Shown piece after piece: positions 1 to 5,940 of a stretch of DNA of 5,940 nucleotides. Source of the DNA: an uncultured Nitrospinaceae bacterium (GTDB taxonomy: Bacteria; Nitrospinota; Nitrospinia; Nitrospinales; VA-1). Within the stretch, counting starts at the first letter, position 1. The number at the start of each line of letters is the position of its first letter. The DNA is taken from positions 1 through 5,940 of the forward strand of contig CAJJDL010000167.1 of assembly GCA_905182935.1 (NCBI GenBank). The letters run 5' to 3'. The notes under the pieces are model-generated. The model ran no database searches, was not told the origin of the DNA, and saw only the letters and a list, made by a program, of their open reading frames with translations. A program made the position numbers and the translations under genes.

Positions 1-854
1 TCCAAGGAGATACTGGAACTGGTAAAGAGCTTGTAGCCCACGCCATTCATAACCTCAGTTTACGTGCCAAAAATCCATTTCTTGCCGTCAACTGTGGCGC
101 TTTAACAGAAACTCTATTGGATTCAGAGCTTTTTGGACATACAAAAGGTTCGTTTACTGGAGCTGACTCTGAATCTGCTGGGCTTTTTGAAGCTGCTGAT
201 GGGGGCACACTGTTTCTTGATGAAATTGGCGAAATGTCGACGGGAACTCAAGTCAAATTACTACGAGTTTTACAAGATGGTGAAGTTAGAAAAATAGGGG
301 CGACCACTAGCAAAAAAGTAAACGTTCGGGTAATTACTGCAACCCATCGGGACATAGCAAAACTGGTGGTTGAAAATGCGTTTCGAGAGGATTTGTTTTA
401 TCGCATTTTTGTATTTATGATACAGACCCCAACTTTAAAAGAAAGAACGGATGATATTTTACTACTTGCCGAAAGTTTTCTCCAAGAATTTGCACAGCAA
501 CAAAACAAAGTAATTCACAAGATTTCTGATGAAGTCCTAATCCTATTTAAAGAATATTCATGGCCAGGAAATATACGCGAGCTACGTAATGTCATTGAAC
601 GGGCAACGGTTCTTTGCGAATCTGATGTCCTTCAGCCACATGATCTACCTGTTTCCATACTCAATAATGGTAATAGAGAAATATTACCTGATGCCTTAAA
701 CGTCATACAAATAGACAATAATCCCCATAAAGTAAAAATCCTTGCCTCTCTTGAAAAAAATAGGTGGAATAAAACACTTACCGCGAAAGATCTCAATATA
801 TCTCGGGCAACATTATGGAGGAAAATCAAAGCATATTCTCTCCAAAATAATTGA
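1..854 (+). CDS. Sigma-54-dependent transcriptional activator, NtrC family (5' end outside window)
   Basis: This is the C-terminal 283 residues of a bacterial enhancer-binding protein that remodels sigma-54 RNA polymerase by ATP hydrolysis and binds DNA through a Fis-type helix-turn-helix. The reading frame is open from base 3. Counting from there, Walker A GDTGTGKE is at residues 2-9. The sigma-54 contact loop is GSFTGA at 49-54, a common variant of GAFTGA. Walker B TLFLDE is at 69-74, sensor I ITATHRD at about 111-117, the arginine-finger segment FREDLFYRI at 127-135, and sensor [10 protein letters not shown] at 187-194. Residues about 242-280 are the Fis-like HTH, with [10 protein letters not shown] as recognition helix. 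All catalytic elements are intact. The N-terminal part (a response-regulator receiver or other sensory domain) lies upstream, so the signal and regulon cannot be read here. No -24/-12 promoter was found in the window, so its target is not obviously next door. The family call is certain; the specific member is unknown. Confidence 0.95.
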   Translation, partial: QGDTGTGKELVAHAIHNLSLRAKNPFLAVNCGALTETLLDSELFGHTKGSFTGADSESAGLFEAADGGTLFLDEIGEMSTGTQVKLLRVLQDGEVRKIGATTSKKVNVRVITATHRDIAKLVVENAFREDLFYRIFVFMIQTPTLKERTDDILLLAESFLQEFAQQQNKVIHKISDEVLILFKEYSWPGNIRELRNVIERATVLCESDVLQPHDLPVSILNNGNREILPDALNVIQIDNNPHKVKILASLEKNRWNKTLTAKDLNISRATLWRKIKAYSLQNN

Positions 855-1058
855 TCATTTTCTAAGAATTCAGAATTAAGCTGTTTCAAAAACTCTCCTT
901 TAAATTCCATCATCGGGTTGGAATCAAGATTACTCTTATGCTAGTATTCGTTGGCTATTATCACTATTAGATAAATTTTAAAATGTATAAACGAGAATTT
1001 AATTTATCAAAACCTTTTTTATATTATTACAGCGCTCTCTTTCTATCGTAAAGTGTTG

Positions 1059-1544
1059 ATGAAAACAAAACGCATTGCCATATACCCTGGAACATTTGAT
1101 CCGGTAACCCATGGACATATTGATATCATCCGCAGAGCTTTGGGTATTTTTGATAAATTGATTGTATCTGTTGCTCTTAGCCCAGCAAAAAATCCATTAT
1201 TTTCTGTTGATCAACGGGTTAGCTTTATTCAAAAAGGTATCAAAAATCTTAAAAATGTCGAAATTCTTCCTTTTGATAATTTGTTAACTGATTTCGCCCG
1301 GAAAAATAATGCCTCTGTTATTATCAAAGGACTTAGAGCAGTTAGTGATTTTGAATACGAACTACAAATGGGACTGATGAACCGAAACCTTGATGAATCT
1401 ATAGAAACTTTATTTATGATCCCTAGCCAAGAGTATGCATTTCTTAGCTCAAGTTTTGTCAAAGAAATTGCAAAACACGGCGGTGATATTAAAAACTTAG
1501 TCCCAAAATTCGTTGCTAAACAATTATTAAAAATTTATTTATGA
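1059..1544 (+). CDS. coaD: Phosphopantetheine adenylyltransferase (CoaD)
   Basis: This enzyme catalyses the penultimate step of coenzyme A synthesis, transferring AMP from ATP to 4'-phosphopantetheine to give dephospho-CoA; it is cytoplasmic and usually hexameric. The nucleotidyltransferase signature runs YPGTFDPVTHGH at residues 9-20, with the TxGH motif at 17-20. The substrate-binding segment SPAKNPLF holds K44. The motif GLRAVSDFEYE starts at 91 and contains R93. The ISSTxxR-like motif LSSSFVKE at 129-136 carries Lys where many members have Arg. At 161 residues it matches the usual ~160. ATG at 1059 is preferred, with a weak AAAG 5 bases upstream; GTG at 1053 and TTG at 1056 are in frame and would add two residues. 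The 200 bases upstream hold no convincing ORF or strong promoter. The stop overlaps the aspC start as ATGA, so the two genes are almost surely co-transcribed. Confidence 0.96.
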   Translation: MKTKRIAIYPGTFDPVTHGHIDIIRRALGIFDKLIVSVALSPAKNPLFSVDQRVSFIQKGIKNLKNVEILPFDNLLTDFARKNNASVIIKGLRAVSDFEYELQMGLMNRNLDESIETLFMIPSQEYAFLSSSFVKEIAKHGGDIKNLVPKFVAKQLLKIYL

Positions 1545-2734
1545 AATTTTCTAAACGTATCCAAGCTATTCAACCTTCTATGACTCTGGCAGTTGACGCC
1601 AAGGCAAAGGAACTACAGGCCAATGGTATTAATGTAATTAGTTTTGGAGCAGGTGAGCCAGACTTTAATACTCCCGATAAAATTAAACAATCTGGGATTT
1701 TAGCCATTGAACAAAACGCAACCCATTACACCCCAGTTGGAGGAATCAAAAAACTTAAACAAGCTATCGTCAATAAGCTTGAACGCGATAACAATCTGGT
1801 TTATGACAAAAACCAGGTTCTGGTTTCATGTGGAGCCAAGCATTCATTTTTTAACTTAGCCCAAGTTCTATGGGAAGAGGGAGACGAGATAATCATACCG
1901 GCTCCCTACTGGGTTTCATATCCTGATATCATCCAATACGCGGGAGCCAAACCAATAATTATTGACACATTGAATGAAAATCAATTCAAGGTCACACCCG
2001 ATCAAATAAATGAAGTAATCACTCCAAATACTCGAGCCATTATCATTAATAGCCCCTCTAACCCTACCGGATCGGCTTATACCAAAAAAGAATTGGAAGC
2101 TATCGCAGAATGTGCTTTACGTAACAAACTGCTGATTATTTCGGATGAAATTTATGAAAAAATTGTGTTTGACGGATTTGATCAGCATAGTATCTGTTCT
2201 ATCGGTAAGGAGGTACAAAAAAACTCGATCATAATTAATGGAGTTTCTAAAAGTTATGCTATGACAGGTTGGCGCATTGGTTATCTTGCCGGGAATGAAG
2301 AGATTATCAAGCAAGCAACAAAACTTCAAGGCCAATCAACTTCCAACCCAACCTCCATTTCACAAATTGCAAGCATTACGGCACTCGAAGATGCCGATTC
2401 TGATGTAAAATTGATGGTCGATGAGTTTCAGGAAAGAAGAGATGCCCTTTTAAAGAGTTTACTCAACATACCCTCCGTCACGTGTTACAAGCCTGTAGGT
2501 TCTTTTTATGCGTTTCCCGATTTTTCAGCGTTTTATGGCAAGTCATTTAAAGATAAAAGGGTGTCGGGTTCTATCCAGATGGCCAATTTTTTACTCGAAA
2601 ACGGAAACGTTGCTCTAGTTCCTGGAATCGCATTTGGTGCTGACAAAAACTTAAGAATGGCCTTCGCTTGTTCTATGGATAAAATCCAGGAGGGGGTTGA
2701 ACGAATTACTAAAACGCTTGGGTTGCTTGAGTAA
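1541..2734 (+). CDS. aspC: Pyridoxal-phosphate aspartate aminotransferase, class I, subgroup Ib
   Basis: This cytoplasmic PLP enzyme interconverts aspartate/2-oxoglutarate and oxaloacetate/glutamate; some Ib members also aminate prephenate. It is full length at 397 residues (family ~390-400). N-terminal SFGAGEPDFNTP is at 34-45 and YTPVGGIKKLKQAI starts at 63. The cofactor-site aromatic pair Y123-W124 lies in APYWVSYP. N174 is in SPSNPTGS, and D202 and Y205 are in SDEIYEKIVFDG. The Schiff-base lysine is K237 in SKSYAMTGWRIGY. The carboxylate-binding arginine is R372 in LRMAFACS. K100 in CGAKHS fits the lysine that Ib enzymes use to bind the acidic side chain, which supports aspartate rather than aromatic specificity; this is inference from family knowledge. 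The start ATG overlaps the coaD stop (ATGA) with no Shine-Dalgarno sequence upstream, so translation is probably coupled to coaD. A prephenate/aspartate dual function cannot be excluded. Confidence 0.93.
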   Translation: MKFSKRIQAIQPSMTLAVDAKAKELQANGINVISFGAGEPDFNTPDKIKQSGILAIEQNATHYTPVGGIKKLKQAIVNKLERDNNLVYDKNQVLVSCGAKHSFFNLAQVLWEEGDEIIIPAPYWVSYPDIIQYAGAKPIIIDTLNENQFKVTPDQINEVITPNTRAIIINSPSNPTGSAYTKKELEAIAECALRNKLLIISDEIYEKIVFDGFDQHSICSIGKEVQKNSIIINGVSKSYAMTGWRIGYLAGNEEIIKQATKLQGQSTSNPTSISQIASITALEDADSDVKLMVDEFQERRDALLKSLLNIPSVTCYKPVGSFYAFPDFSAFYGKSFKDKRVSGSIQMANFLLENGNVALVPGIAFGADKNLRMAFACSMDKIQEGVERITKTLGLLE

Positions 2735-2765
2735 GTCAATTATGGTTAGAAAATTTATTAGCAAG

Positions 2766-2789
2766 AAAAAAATAACTTAATATTTTTTA
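2766..2789. terminator. AT-only palindrome between convergent genes, possible weak bidirectional terminator
   Basis: A perfect 8-base inverted repeat, AAAAAATA (2767-2774) and TATTTTTT (2781-2788), is separated by 6 bases. It lies in the 82-base gap between the convergent aspC and BFD-like genes. T-runs follow the stem on either strand, but there is no G:C pair in it, so stability would be low. Confidence 0.25.
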
Positions 2790-2816
2790 AAATCTATTTA
2801 ACGTTTCTACTTTCAC

Positions 2817-3086
2817 CTAAGTTACTTTGTTCTTTTTAAAGTCACAAACCATTCCTTCTATATTTGCTCGGCAACGTTTAGCCTTGCAGTTGCCAGTGCC
2901 AACACGTATCGTTCTTCTTAGGGCCTCAAATGATAAAGCACCGTTTTCCATTGCTTTTAAAATCGTCCCGCCTTTGATACTGCGGCAAATACAGATTTTC
3001 TTAAAATTATTGATAATTTGATTTTCAGAGGTCAAAATATTTTTTATAGTTTTAATGTGTAGTGGCCCACCAATAATATAAACCAT
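2817..3086 (-). CDS. Small BFD-like [2Fe-2S]-binding protein
   Basis: This is a stand-alone domain of the bacterioferritin-associated ferredoxin (Fer2_BFD) type, which binds a [2Fe-2S] cluster through four cysteines. The ligands appear as C32 and C34 (ICICRS) and C67 and C72 (GTGNCKAKRC), the CxC ... CxxxxC pattern seen in BFD domains of larger reductases, whereas E. coli Bfd ends in CxxC. Between them, GGTILKAMENGALSFEAL and RRTIRVGTG fit the family helices. A fifth cysteine, C81, lies near the C-terminus. Bfd proteins help release iron from bacterioferritin and similar domains pass electrons, but no bacterioferritin or partner oxidoreductase is visible here, so the role is open. The start is uncertain: ATG at 3086 is the first possible one and gives 89 residues with a 31-residue leader unusual for the family. 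TTG at 3035 would give 72. Neither has a Shine-Dalgarno sequence. It is convergent with aspC and divergent from lnt. Confidence 0.8.
   Translation of the reverse strand: MVYIIGGPLHIKTIKNILTSENQIINNFKKICICRSIKGGTILKAMENGALSFEALRRTIRVGTGNCKAKRCRANIEGMVCDFKKNKVT
3022..3050 (+). promoter_or_regulatory. Possible sigma-70-type promoter for lnt
   Basis: TTTTCA (3022-3027) and TATAGT (3045-3050) are spaced by 17 bases and match the -35 and -10 consensus at 4 and 5 of 6 positions. They lie about 55 bases upstream of the lnt GTG. The site would sit inside the 5' part of the oppositely oriented BFD-like gene. In DNA this AT-rich, such matches also arise by chance. Confidence 0.25.
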
Positions 3087-3103
3087 ATAAAGCTAAAAAC
3101 CCA

Positions 3104-4657
3104 GTGCAATCCCTAAAACAAATCCCATCTTGGATATTATCGCTCTTCTCCGGATTATTTCTAGTTTTAATATTTCCCCAATATAATCTAGAGTTTATTG
3201 CTTGGTTTGCATTAATTCCACTTTTATTCGCCATTCAGAACCAGCCTTTAGGAACGGTTGCCGCGCGTGGGTTTTTCGCAGGAATGGTTTTCTACTTTCT
3301 GAGTTTAAACTGGATCACGAATACGCTGATTAATTATGGAAATATTCCTACAAGCCTTAGTTTCTTAATTCTAGGCTTGCTTGCTGCCTATCTTAGTTTT
3401 TATGTTTCTTTATTCTGTGTTCTAACAGTTAAGTGGAGTCGAGGAAAACCGCTTTATTTTTTTCTCCTAGCACCTCTTGTGTGGACTTCTTTAGAATACC
3501 TTCGTTCGACACACATAACGTTCGGTTTTTCTTGGATGGGGCTTGGTTACTCACAATTTCAAAGTCTAAATATAATCCAACCCGCCGAGTTCACTGGAGT
3601 ATATGGTATTTCTGCGTTAATCGTTTTTGTTAATGCCGCTCTTCATTTTTTTTTAAATACTTGGACTTGTAACTTTATTTCAAGTGATACCTATAAAAAG
3701 CCCAATAAATTAATCGGCCTTACTACATTATTGGTTGTTGGACTTTGGTTTGGTTGGGGAAGTTGGGCCCTAGAGATTACTAAATCAAGAATAGAATCAT
3801 CCCCTAATATCCGTATCGCCTTTGCCCAAGGAAATATTGCTCAGCATCTCAAGTGGAATAAAAATTATCAGCAAACAACGATGAAATTTTATAAAGATCT
3901 CACCCTGAAAGCAGCTAATGAAAACCCTGAACTCATTATTTGGCCTGAGGCTGCAATACCTTTCTATTATAGTTTAGATCCTAACGGTACTAAGTTTATT
4001 CAAGACCTTGCTAGAACTGTTGACATACCGTTACTGTTTGGAAGTCCTTACAAAAAAAATGTAGACGGAAAACTGTTGGATTATAATCGTGCTTTTTTAA
4101 TTTCGTCACAAGGAGAGACGATTGACGTATATGATAAAATGCACCTCGTGCCATTTGGAGAATTTGTTCCTTTCCGCCAAGCTCTATTTTTTATCGACAA
4201 GTTAGTAGAAATTATTGGTGATTTTGGTTTAGGAAAACGGGCTACTGTTTTTAAATTAAACAGTAATAAATTTGGAGTATTGATCTGCTATGAAATCATT
4301 TTCCCTGATCTGGTTCGTCAATCGGTTAAAAATGGAGCAGAATATTTGGTCAATATCACTAACGACGCATGGTTTGGCAAAACTGCAGCCTCATATCAAC
4401 AAATCTCTATGGCTGCCTTACGTGCGGTTGAAAATCGAATCCCTATTATACGAGCTGCTAATACTGGTATCAGTGGATTTATAGACGCAACAGGTAAAAT
4501 CAGAAACACAACCCAGCTATTCACAAGAGAATTTAGTGTCAGTGATATTGCTCCTAACACCGGACCGCGTACCTTTTACTCAAAATTTGGAGATATTTTT
4601 TCTTATCTCTGCCTTCTGCTTACAGTAACAATCGCTCTCTTAGCGTATCGTTCTTGA
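3104..4657 (+). CDS. lnt: Apolipoprotein N-acyltransferase (Lnt)
   Basis: This inner-membrane enzyme adds the third acyl chain, taken from a phospholipid, to the N-terminal cysteine of lipoproteins, the last maturation step before Lol export. It is full length at 517 residues (E. coli 512). The N-terminal part holds about seven hydrophobic segments (roughly 10-27, 29-45, 55-72, 84-108, 117-133, 165-185, 204-222). A periplasmic nitrilase-fold domain follows (about 235-485), then a final membrane helix near 498-515. The catalytic triad is E282 (IIWPEAAIP), K345 (YDKMHLVPFGE) and C395 (GVLICYEIIFPD). W251, E353, Y396 and E397 match residues known to be essential in E. coli Lnt. The start is GTG at 3104, since an in-frame stop at 3074 leaves no earlier start; it lacks a Shine-Dalgarno sequence. 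The corC/ybeX gene often found upstream of lnt in proteobacteria is absent. The neighbour upstream is the divergent BFD-like gene, 17 bases away. Confidence 0.97.
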   Translation: MQSLKQIPSWILSLFSGLFLVLIFPQYNLEFIAWFALIPLLFAIQNQPLGTVAARGFFAGMVFYFLSLNWITNTLINYGNIPTSLSFLILGLLAAYLSFYVSLFCVLTVKWSRGKPLYFFLLAPLVWTSLEYLRSTHITFGFSWMGLGYSQFQSLNIIQPAEFTGVYGISALIVFVNAALHFFLNTWTCNFISSDTYKKPNKLIGLTTLLVVGLWFGWGSWALEITKSRIESSPNIRIAFAQGNIAQHLKWNKNYQQTTMKFYKDLTLKAANENPELIIWPEAAIPFYYSLDPNGTKFIQDLARTVDIPLLFGSPYKKNVDGKLLDYNRAFLISSQGETIDVYDKMHLVPFGEFVPFRQALFFIDKLVEIIGDFGLGKRATVFKLNSNKFGVLICYEIIFPDLVRQSVKNGAEYLVNITNDAWFGKTAASYQQISMAALRAVENRIPIIRAANTGISGFIDATGKIRNTTQLFTREFSVSDIAPNTGPRTFYSKFGDIFSYLCLLLTVTIALLAYRS

Positions 4658-4687
4658 TTAAATAAAAGGACCATCTGACTAAGTTTT

Positions 4688-4739
4688 ATTGACATAAAAA
4701 ATTTAATTTACTTAACTCAAGTTTTTTTTATGATCCAAT
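4688..4739. terminator. AT-rich hairpin between convergent lnt and the fusion gene
   Basis: A perfect 9-base inverted repeat, CATAAAAAA (4693-4701) and TTTTTTATG (4724-4732), encloses a 22-base loop that itself contains ACTT/AAGT (4710-4713, 4719-4722). An outer ATTG/CAAT pair (4688-4691, 4736-4739) could extend the stem across a small internal loop. It lies between the two converging genes and includes the stop codon of the minus-strand gene. The placement and the T-runs on both strands suggest a bidirectional terminator. The A:T-rich stem makes this tentative. Confidence 0.4.
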
Positions 4740-5696
4740 CAAATGATCAAGAATAATCTCTACTTGATCACCACCCGGGATAGTAGCAACACTCCCATCT
4801 ATATCACCCGGTGCGGGTGCTGCATCACCATCGCTATCCAGTCTCGCAAAAATAGTGATAGGTCCCTCAAAAAGTGCCCCGGGTAGCATTACATCAGCCT
4901 GACCCAAAGTAAAAGAATAGGGAAATTTAACTCCTTTTAGTTTCTTCACTGCTAGAGGTATTCCTCTTTTAACTCCATCCGACCGTGCTATTAAAAATAG
5001 ACTGGCACCTTCCGGAATTTGATTAACTAAAGTGCTAGCTATTCTTATTGTTCCGGAAACAATTTTTGACTTTGAAGATGTTTTTTTCACACCTATTACA
5101 TGGTTTAGGACGATTTTCACATCTGTAGATCCAGAAATTACTGTTACCGATCCGTCTATATCACCAGATGAAGCTTTTGGCATCCCATCTAGATCCCAAC
5201 GGGCCGTGACCATAATGTTACCCTCGAATTCGTTTCCTTCCAGCATTACATTTTCTTGCCCAAGTTTGAATGCAAAGGGAAATTTGATTAAACTATGCTT
5301 TTTAGCTGCTAAAGGAGGACCTCCCTTGACGCCTTCGGGCCTGGCAATTAGAAACAGCGTTCCCTGTTCAGGTACTTTAGACGCCATGGATTCAGCAAAC
5401 TCAACCGTTCCATAAGCGTTAATATTAAGAGTTATATTTTCATCCAAATCACCCATAGGATCATTAGAAATAGCTGCAAGATGTATCACCGTATCTATTG
5501 TAGACAGTTCCTCTTCAGATAAATCACGAAAATCTTTCTCGTAGTCAACATCAACTTGGGGAAGCGCTCTCCAGGCTACATCTCGAAACAAATTTATATC
5601 ACACCCAAAAACTCTAACTTCAGAATTAGTTTTTAATATTTCAATCATATGTGGCCCAATGTAGCCATTATGACCAGTAATCAATATATTTCTCAT
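4728..5696 (-). CDS. Chimeric protein: truncated SDR epimerase N-terminus fused to two CcmI-like C-terminal domains
   Basis: The 322-residue ORF joins two unrelated parts. Residues 1 to ~95 are the N-terminal Rossmann half of an extended SDR NAD-dependent epimerase/dehydratase: nucleotide-binding TGHNGYIG with G8, G11 and G14, then IHLAAISNDPMGD at 71-83. The SDR catalytic YxxxK and the sugar-binding domain are absent, so it should not work as an epimerase. From about G96-T97 the sequence becomes two copies (96-204 and 215-322) of a ~108-residue domain with LFLIAR, PLA, FPFAFKLGQ and GDIDGSV-type motifs. I recognise these from the C-terminal apocytochrome-binding domain of CcmI/CycH. That domain is normally periplasmic, yet no signal peptide or membrane segment precedes it here. 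The start is well supported: GGAGAG 6-12 bases upstream, and an ATGA overlap with the preceding SDR gene. It could be a real fusion, a non-functional remnant of recombination, or an assembly chimera. The CcmI assignment rests on motif recall only. Confidence 0.8.
   Translation of the reverse strand: MRNILITGHNGYIGPHMIEILKTNSEVRVFGCDINLFRDVAWRALPQVDVDYEKDFRDLSEEELSTIDTVIHLAAISNDPMGDLDENITLNINAYGTVEFAESMASKVPEQGTLFLIARPEGVKGGPPLAAKKHSLIKFPFAFKLGQENVMLEGNEFEGNIMVTARWDLDGMPKASSGDIDGSVTVISGSTDVKIVLNHVIGVKKTSSKSKIVSGTIRIASTLVNQIPEGASLFLIARSDGVKRGIPLAVKKLKGVKFPYSFTLGQADVMLPGALFEGPITIFARLDSDGDAAPAPGDIDGSVATIPGGDQVEIILDHLIGS
4731..5054 (-). repeat. CcmI-like domain, copy B (C-terminal)
   Basis: This is residues 215-322 of the fusion protein, from GTIRIASTLVNQIPEG to DHLIGS. 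It aligns without large gaps to copy A; by eye roughly half of the positions are identical, including LFLIAR, GVK, FP, LGQ, VML, FEG, AR and GDIDGSV. Synonymous positions differ widely between copies, for example in the LFLIAR codons, so the duplication is old. Confidence 0.75.
5085..5411 (-). repeat. CcmI-like domain, copy A (joined directly to the SDR part)
   Basis: This is residues 96-204 of the fusion protein, from GTVEFAESMASKVPEQ to NHVIGVK, followed by a short Lys/Ser-rich linker (204-214) before copy B. Homology to copy B begins at the Gly-Thr at 96-97. That places the fusion junction at or just before base 5411. Confidence 0.75.
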
Positions 5697-5940
5697 TTCT
5701 CACTCTCCAATAATTTGAAAATTTCAATAGCTTCTTCAGTCATTTTGTTGCTTTCTCCCACACAAAGTTTATTTCTTATTTTTTTAGATTCGACATACAA
5801 AGACTGGTCATGTGAACTCTTATCACCTGTATTTACTTCAATCGGCAGTAACTCTCCAGTATAGATTTTATAGGCCTCCTGAACCTTTTCAGCAACTTCT
5901 AGCATTGAAATAGATTTACCTTGAGATATGTTGTAAACCT
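5693..5940 (-). CDS. NAD-dependent epimerase/dehydratase (extended SDR), C-terminal end only
   Basis: The last ~81 residues of a protein whose 5' part lies beyond the right edge of the window. The visible stretch begins VYNISQGKSISMLEVAEKV, the typical 'YNVGxGxSxSxxELA' segment of extended SDR nucleotide-sugar epimerases and dehydratases. It continues through SLYVESKKIRNKL, which corresponds to the 'D-x-x-K-a-x-x-L-G' segment, to a closing helix TEEAIEIFKLLES. These belong to the substrate-binding C-terminal domain. The catalytic YxxxK and Rossmann motifs are out of view, so the sugar substrate cannot be named. The stop overlaps the next gene's start (ATGA), so the two SDR genes form one operon, probably the end of a surface-polysaccharide or LPS sugar cluster that runs off to the right. 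Confidence 0.75.
   Translation of the reverse strand, partial: VYNISQGKSISMLEVAEKVQEAYKIYTGELLPIEVNTGDKSSHDQSLYVESKKIRNKLCVGESNKMTEEAIEIFKLLESEK
5703..5708 (-). promoter_or_regulatory. Ribosome binding site of the fusion gene
   Basis: GGAGAG on the minus strand lies 6 bases upstream of the ATG at 5694-5696, with its GGAG core 8 bases away. It sits inside the last codons of the preceding SDR gene. This is the only clear Shine-Dalgarno sequence among the starts in the window, and it fixes the start of the fusion gene. Confidence 0.75.

Noticed and set aside
632..913. 93-residue minus-strand frame over the end of the NtrC-type gene
   Set aside because: It overlaps the conserved Fis HTH on the plus strand and shows no recognisable motif.
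855..1058. Gap upstream of coaD examined for a promoter, small gene, tRNA or sigma-54 site
   Set aside because: Only scattered A/T-rich partial -10/-35 matches were seen; no hairpin with T-run, no GG-N10-GC element, and no coding frame with family resemblance.
2827..3021. 64-residue open frame on the plus strand between aspC and lnt
   Set aside because: It is the antisense of the BFD-like gene, whose four cysteine ligands at family spacing are on the minus strand.
4661..4690. AATAAAA / TTTTATT inverted repeat just after the lnt stop
   Set aside because: It is an A:T-only 7-base stem with a 16-base loop, expected by chance in this base composition; the neighbouring repeat at 4693-4732 is better.
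4744..4770. Perfect 8-base inverted repeat TGATCAAG / CTTGATCA with an 11-base spacer
   Set aside because: It lies inside the last codons of the fusion gene and is followed by no T-run on either strand, so it is not a convincing terminator; as an operator it would be oddly placed.
4728..5411. Idea that a frameshift hides the rest of the SDR gene downstream of the junction
   Set aside because: No other minus-strand frame in this stretch stays open at useful length or shows a YxxxK motif, and the main frame is fully accounted for by the two CcmI-like repeats.
5032..5415. 127-residue open frame on the plus strand
   Set aside because: It is antisense to the fusion gene, where the minus-strand translation shows clear SDR and repeated CcmI-like motifs; the plus translation resembles no family.

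Overview
The window looks like chromosomal DNA from an AT-rich, Gram-negative (diderm) bacterium. Lnt, which completes outer-membrane lipoproteins, requires a diderm envelope. The NtrC-type sigma-54 activator and the CcmI-like cytochrome c maturation domains fit a proteobacterium in the broad sense. The coaD-aspC pair with a class Ib aspartate aminotransferase reminds me of deltaproteobacteria-like lineages, but that placement is a guess.

Layout, left to right. The window opens inside a sigma-54-dependent transcription activator on the plus strand; its AAA+ domain from Walker A onward and its Fis-type helix-turn-helix are present (1-854). A 200-base gap follows. Next is a tight two-gene unit, coaD (phosphopantetheine adenylyltransferase, coenzyme A synthesis) and an aspartate aminotransferase, joined by an ATGA stop/start overlap. 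A small BFD-type [2Fe-2S] protein is encoded on the minus strand (2817-3086), convergent with aspC and almost abutting the start of the divergent gene lnt (apolipoprotein N-acyltransferase, 3104-4657).

The right third is on the minus strand and converges on lnt. It holds the C-terminal end of an extended-SDR NAD-dependent epimerase/dehydratase, probably a nucleotide-sugar enzyme (5693-5940, cut by the window edge). An ATGA overlap and a good ribosome binding site lead into an unusual second gene (4728-5696). Its first ~95 residues are the N-terminal Rossmann part of another SDR epimerase. It then switches in frame, around a Gly-Thr, into two tandem copies of a domain that resembles the C-terminal periplasmic domain of the cytochrome c maturation protein CcmI/CycH. 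The SDR part lacks its YxxxK catalytic region, and the CcmI-like part has no export signal.

This chimera is the main point of interest. It may be a real gene fusion at the edge of a polysaccharide gene cluster, a degenerate remnant of a deletion or island exchange, or a misassembly. The other genes are ordinary housekeeping functions. No RNA genes, CRISPR arrays, insertion sequences or phage genes were seen.
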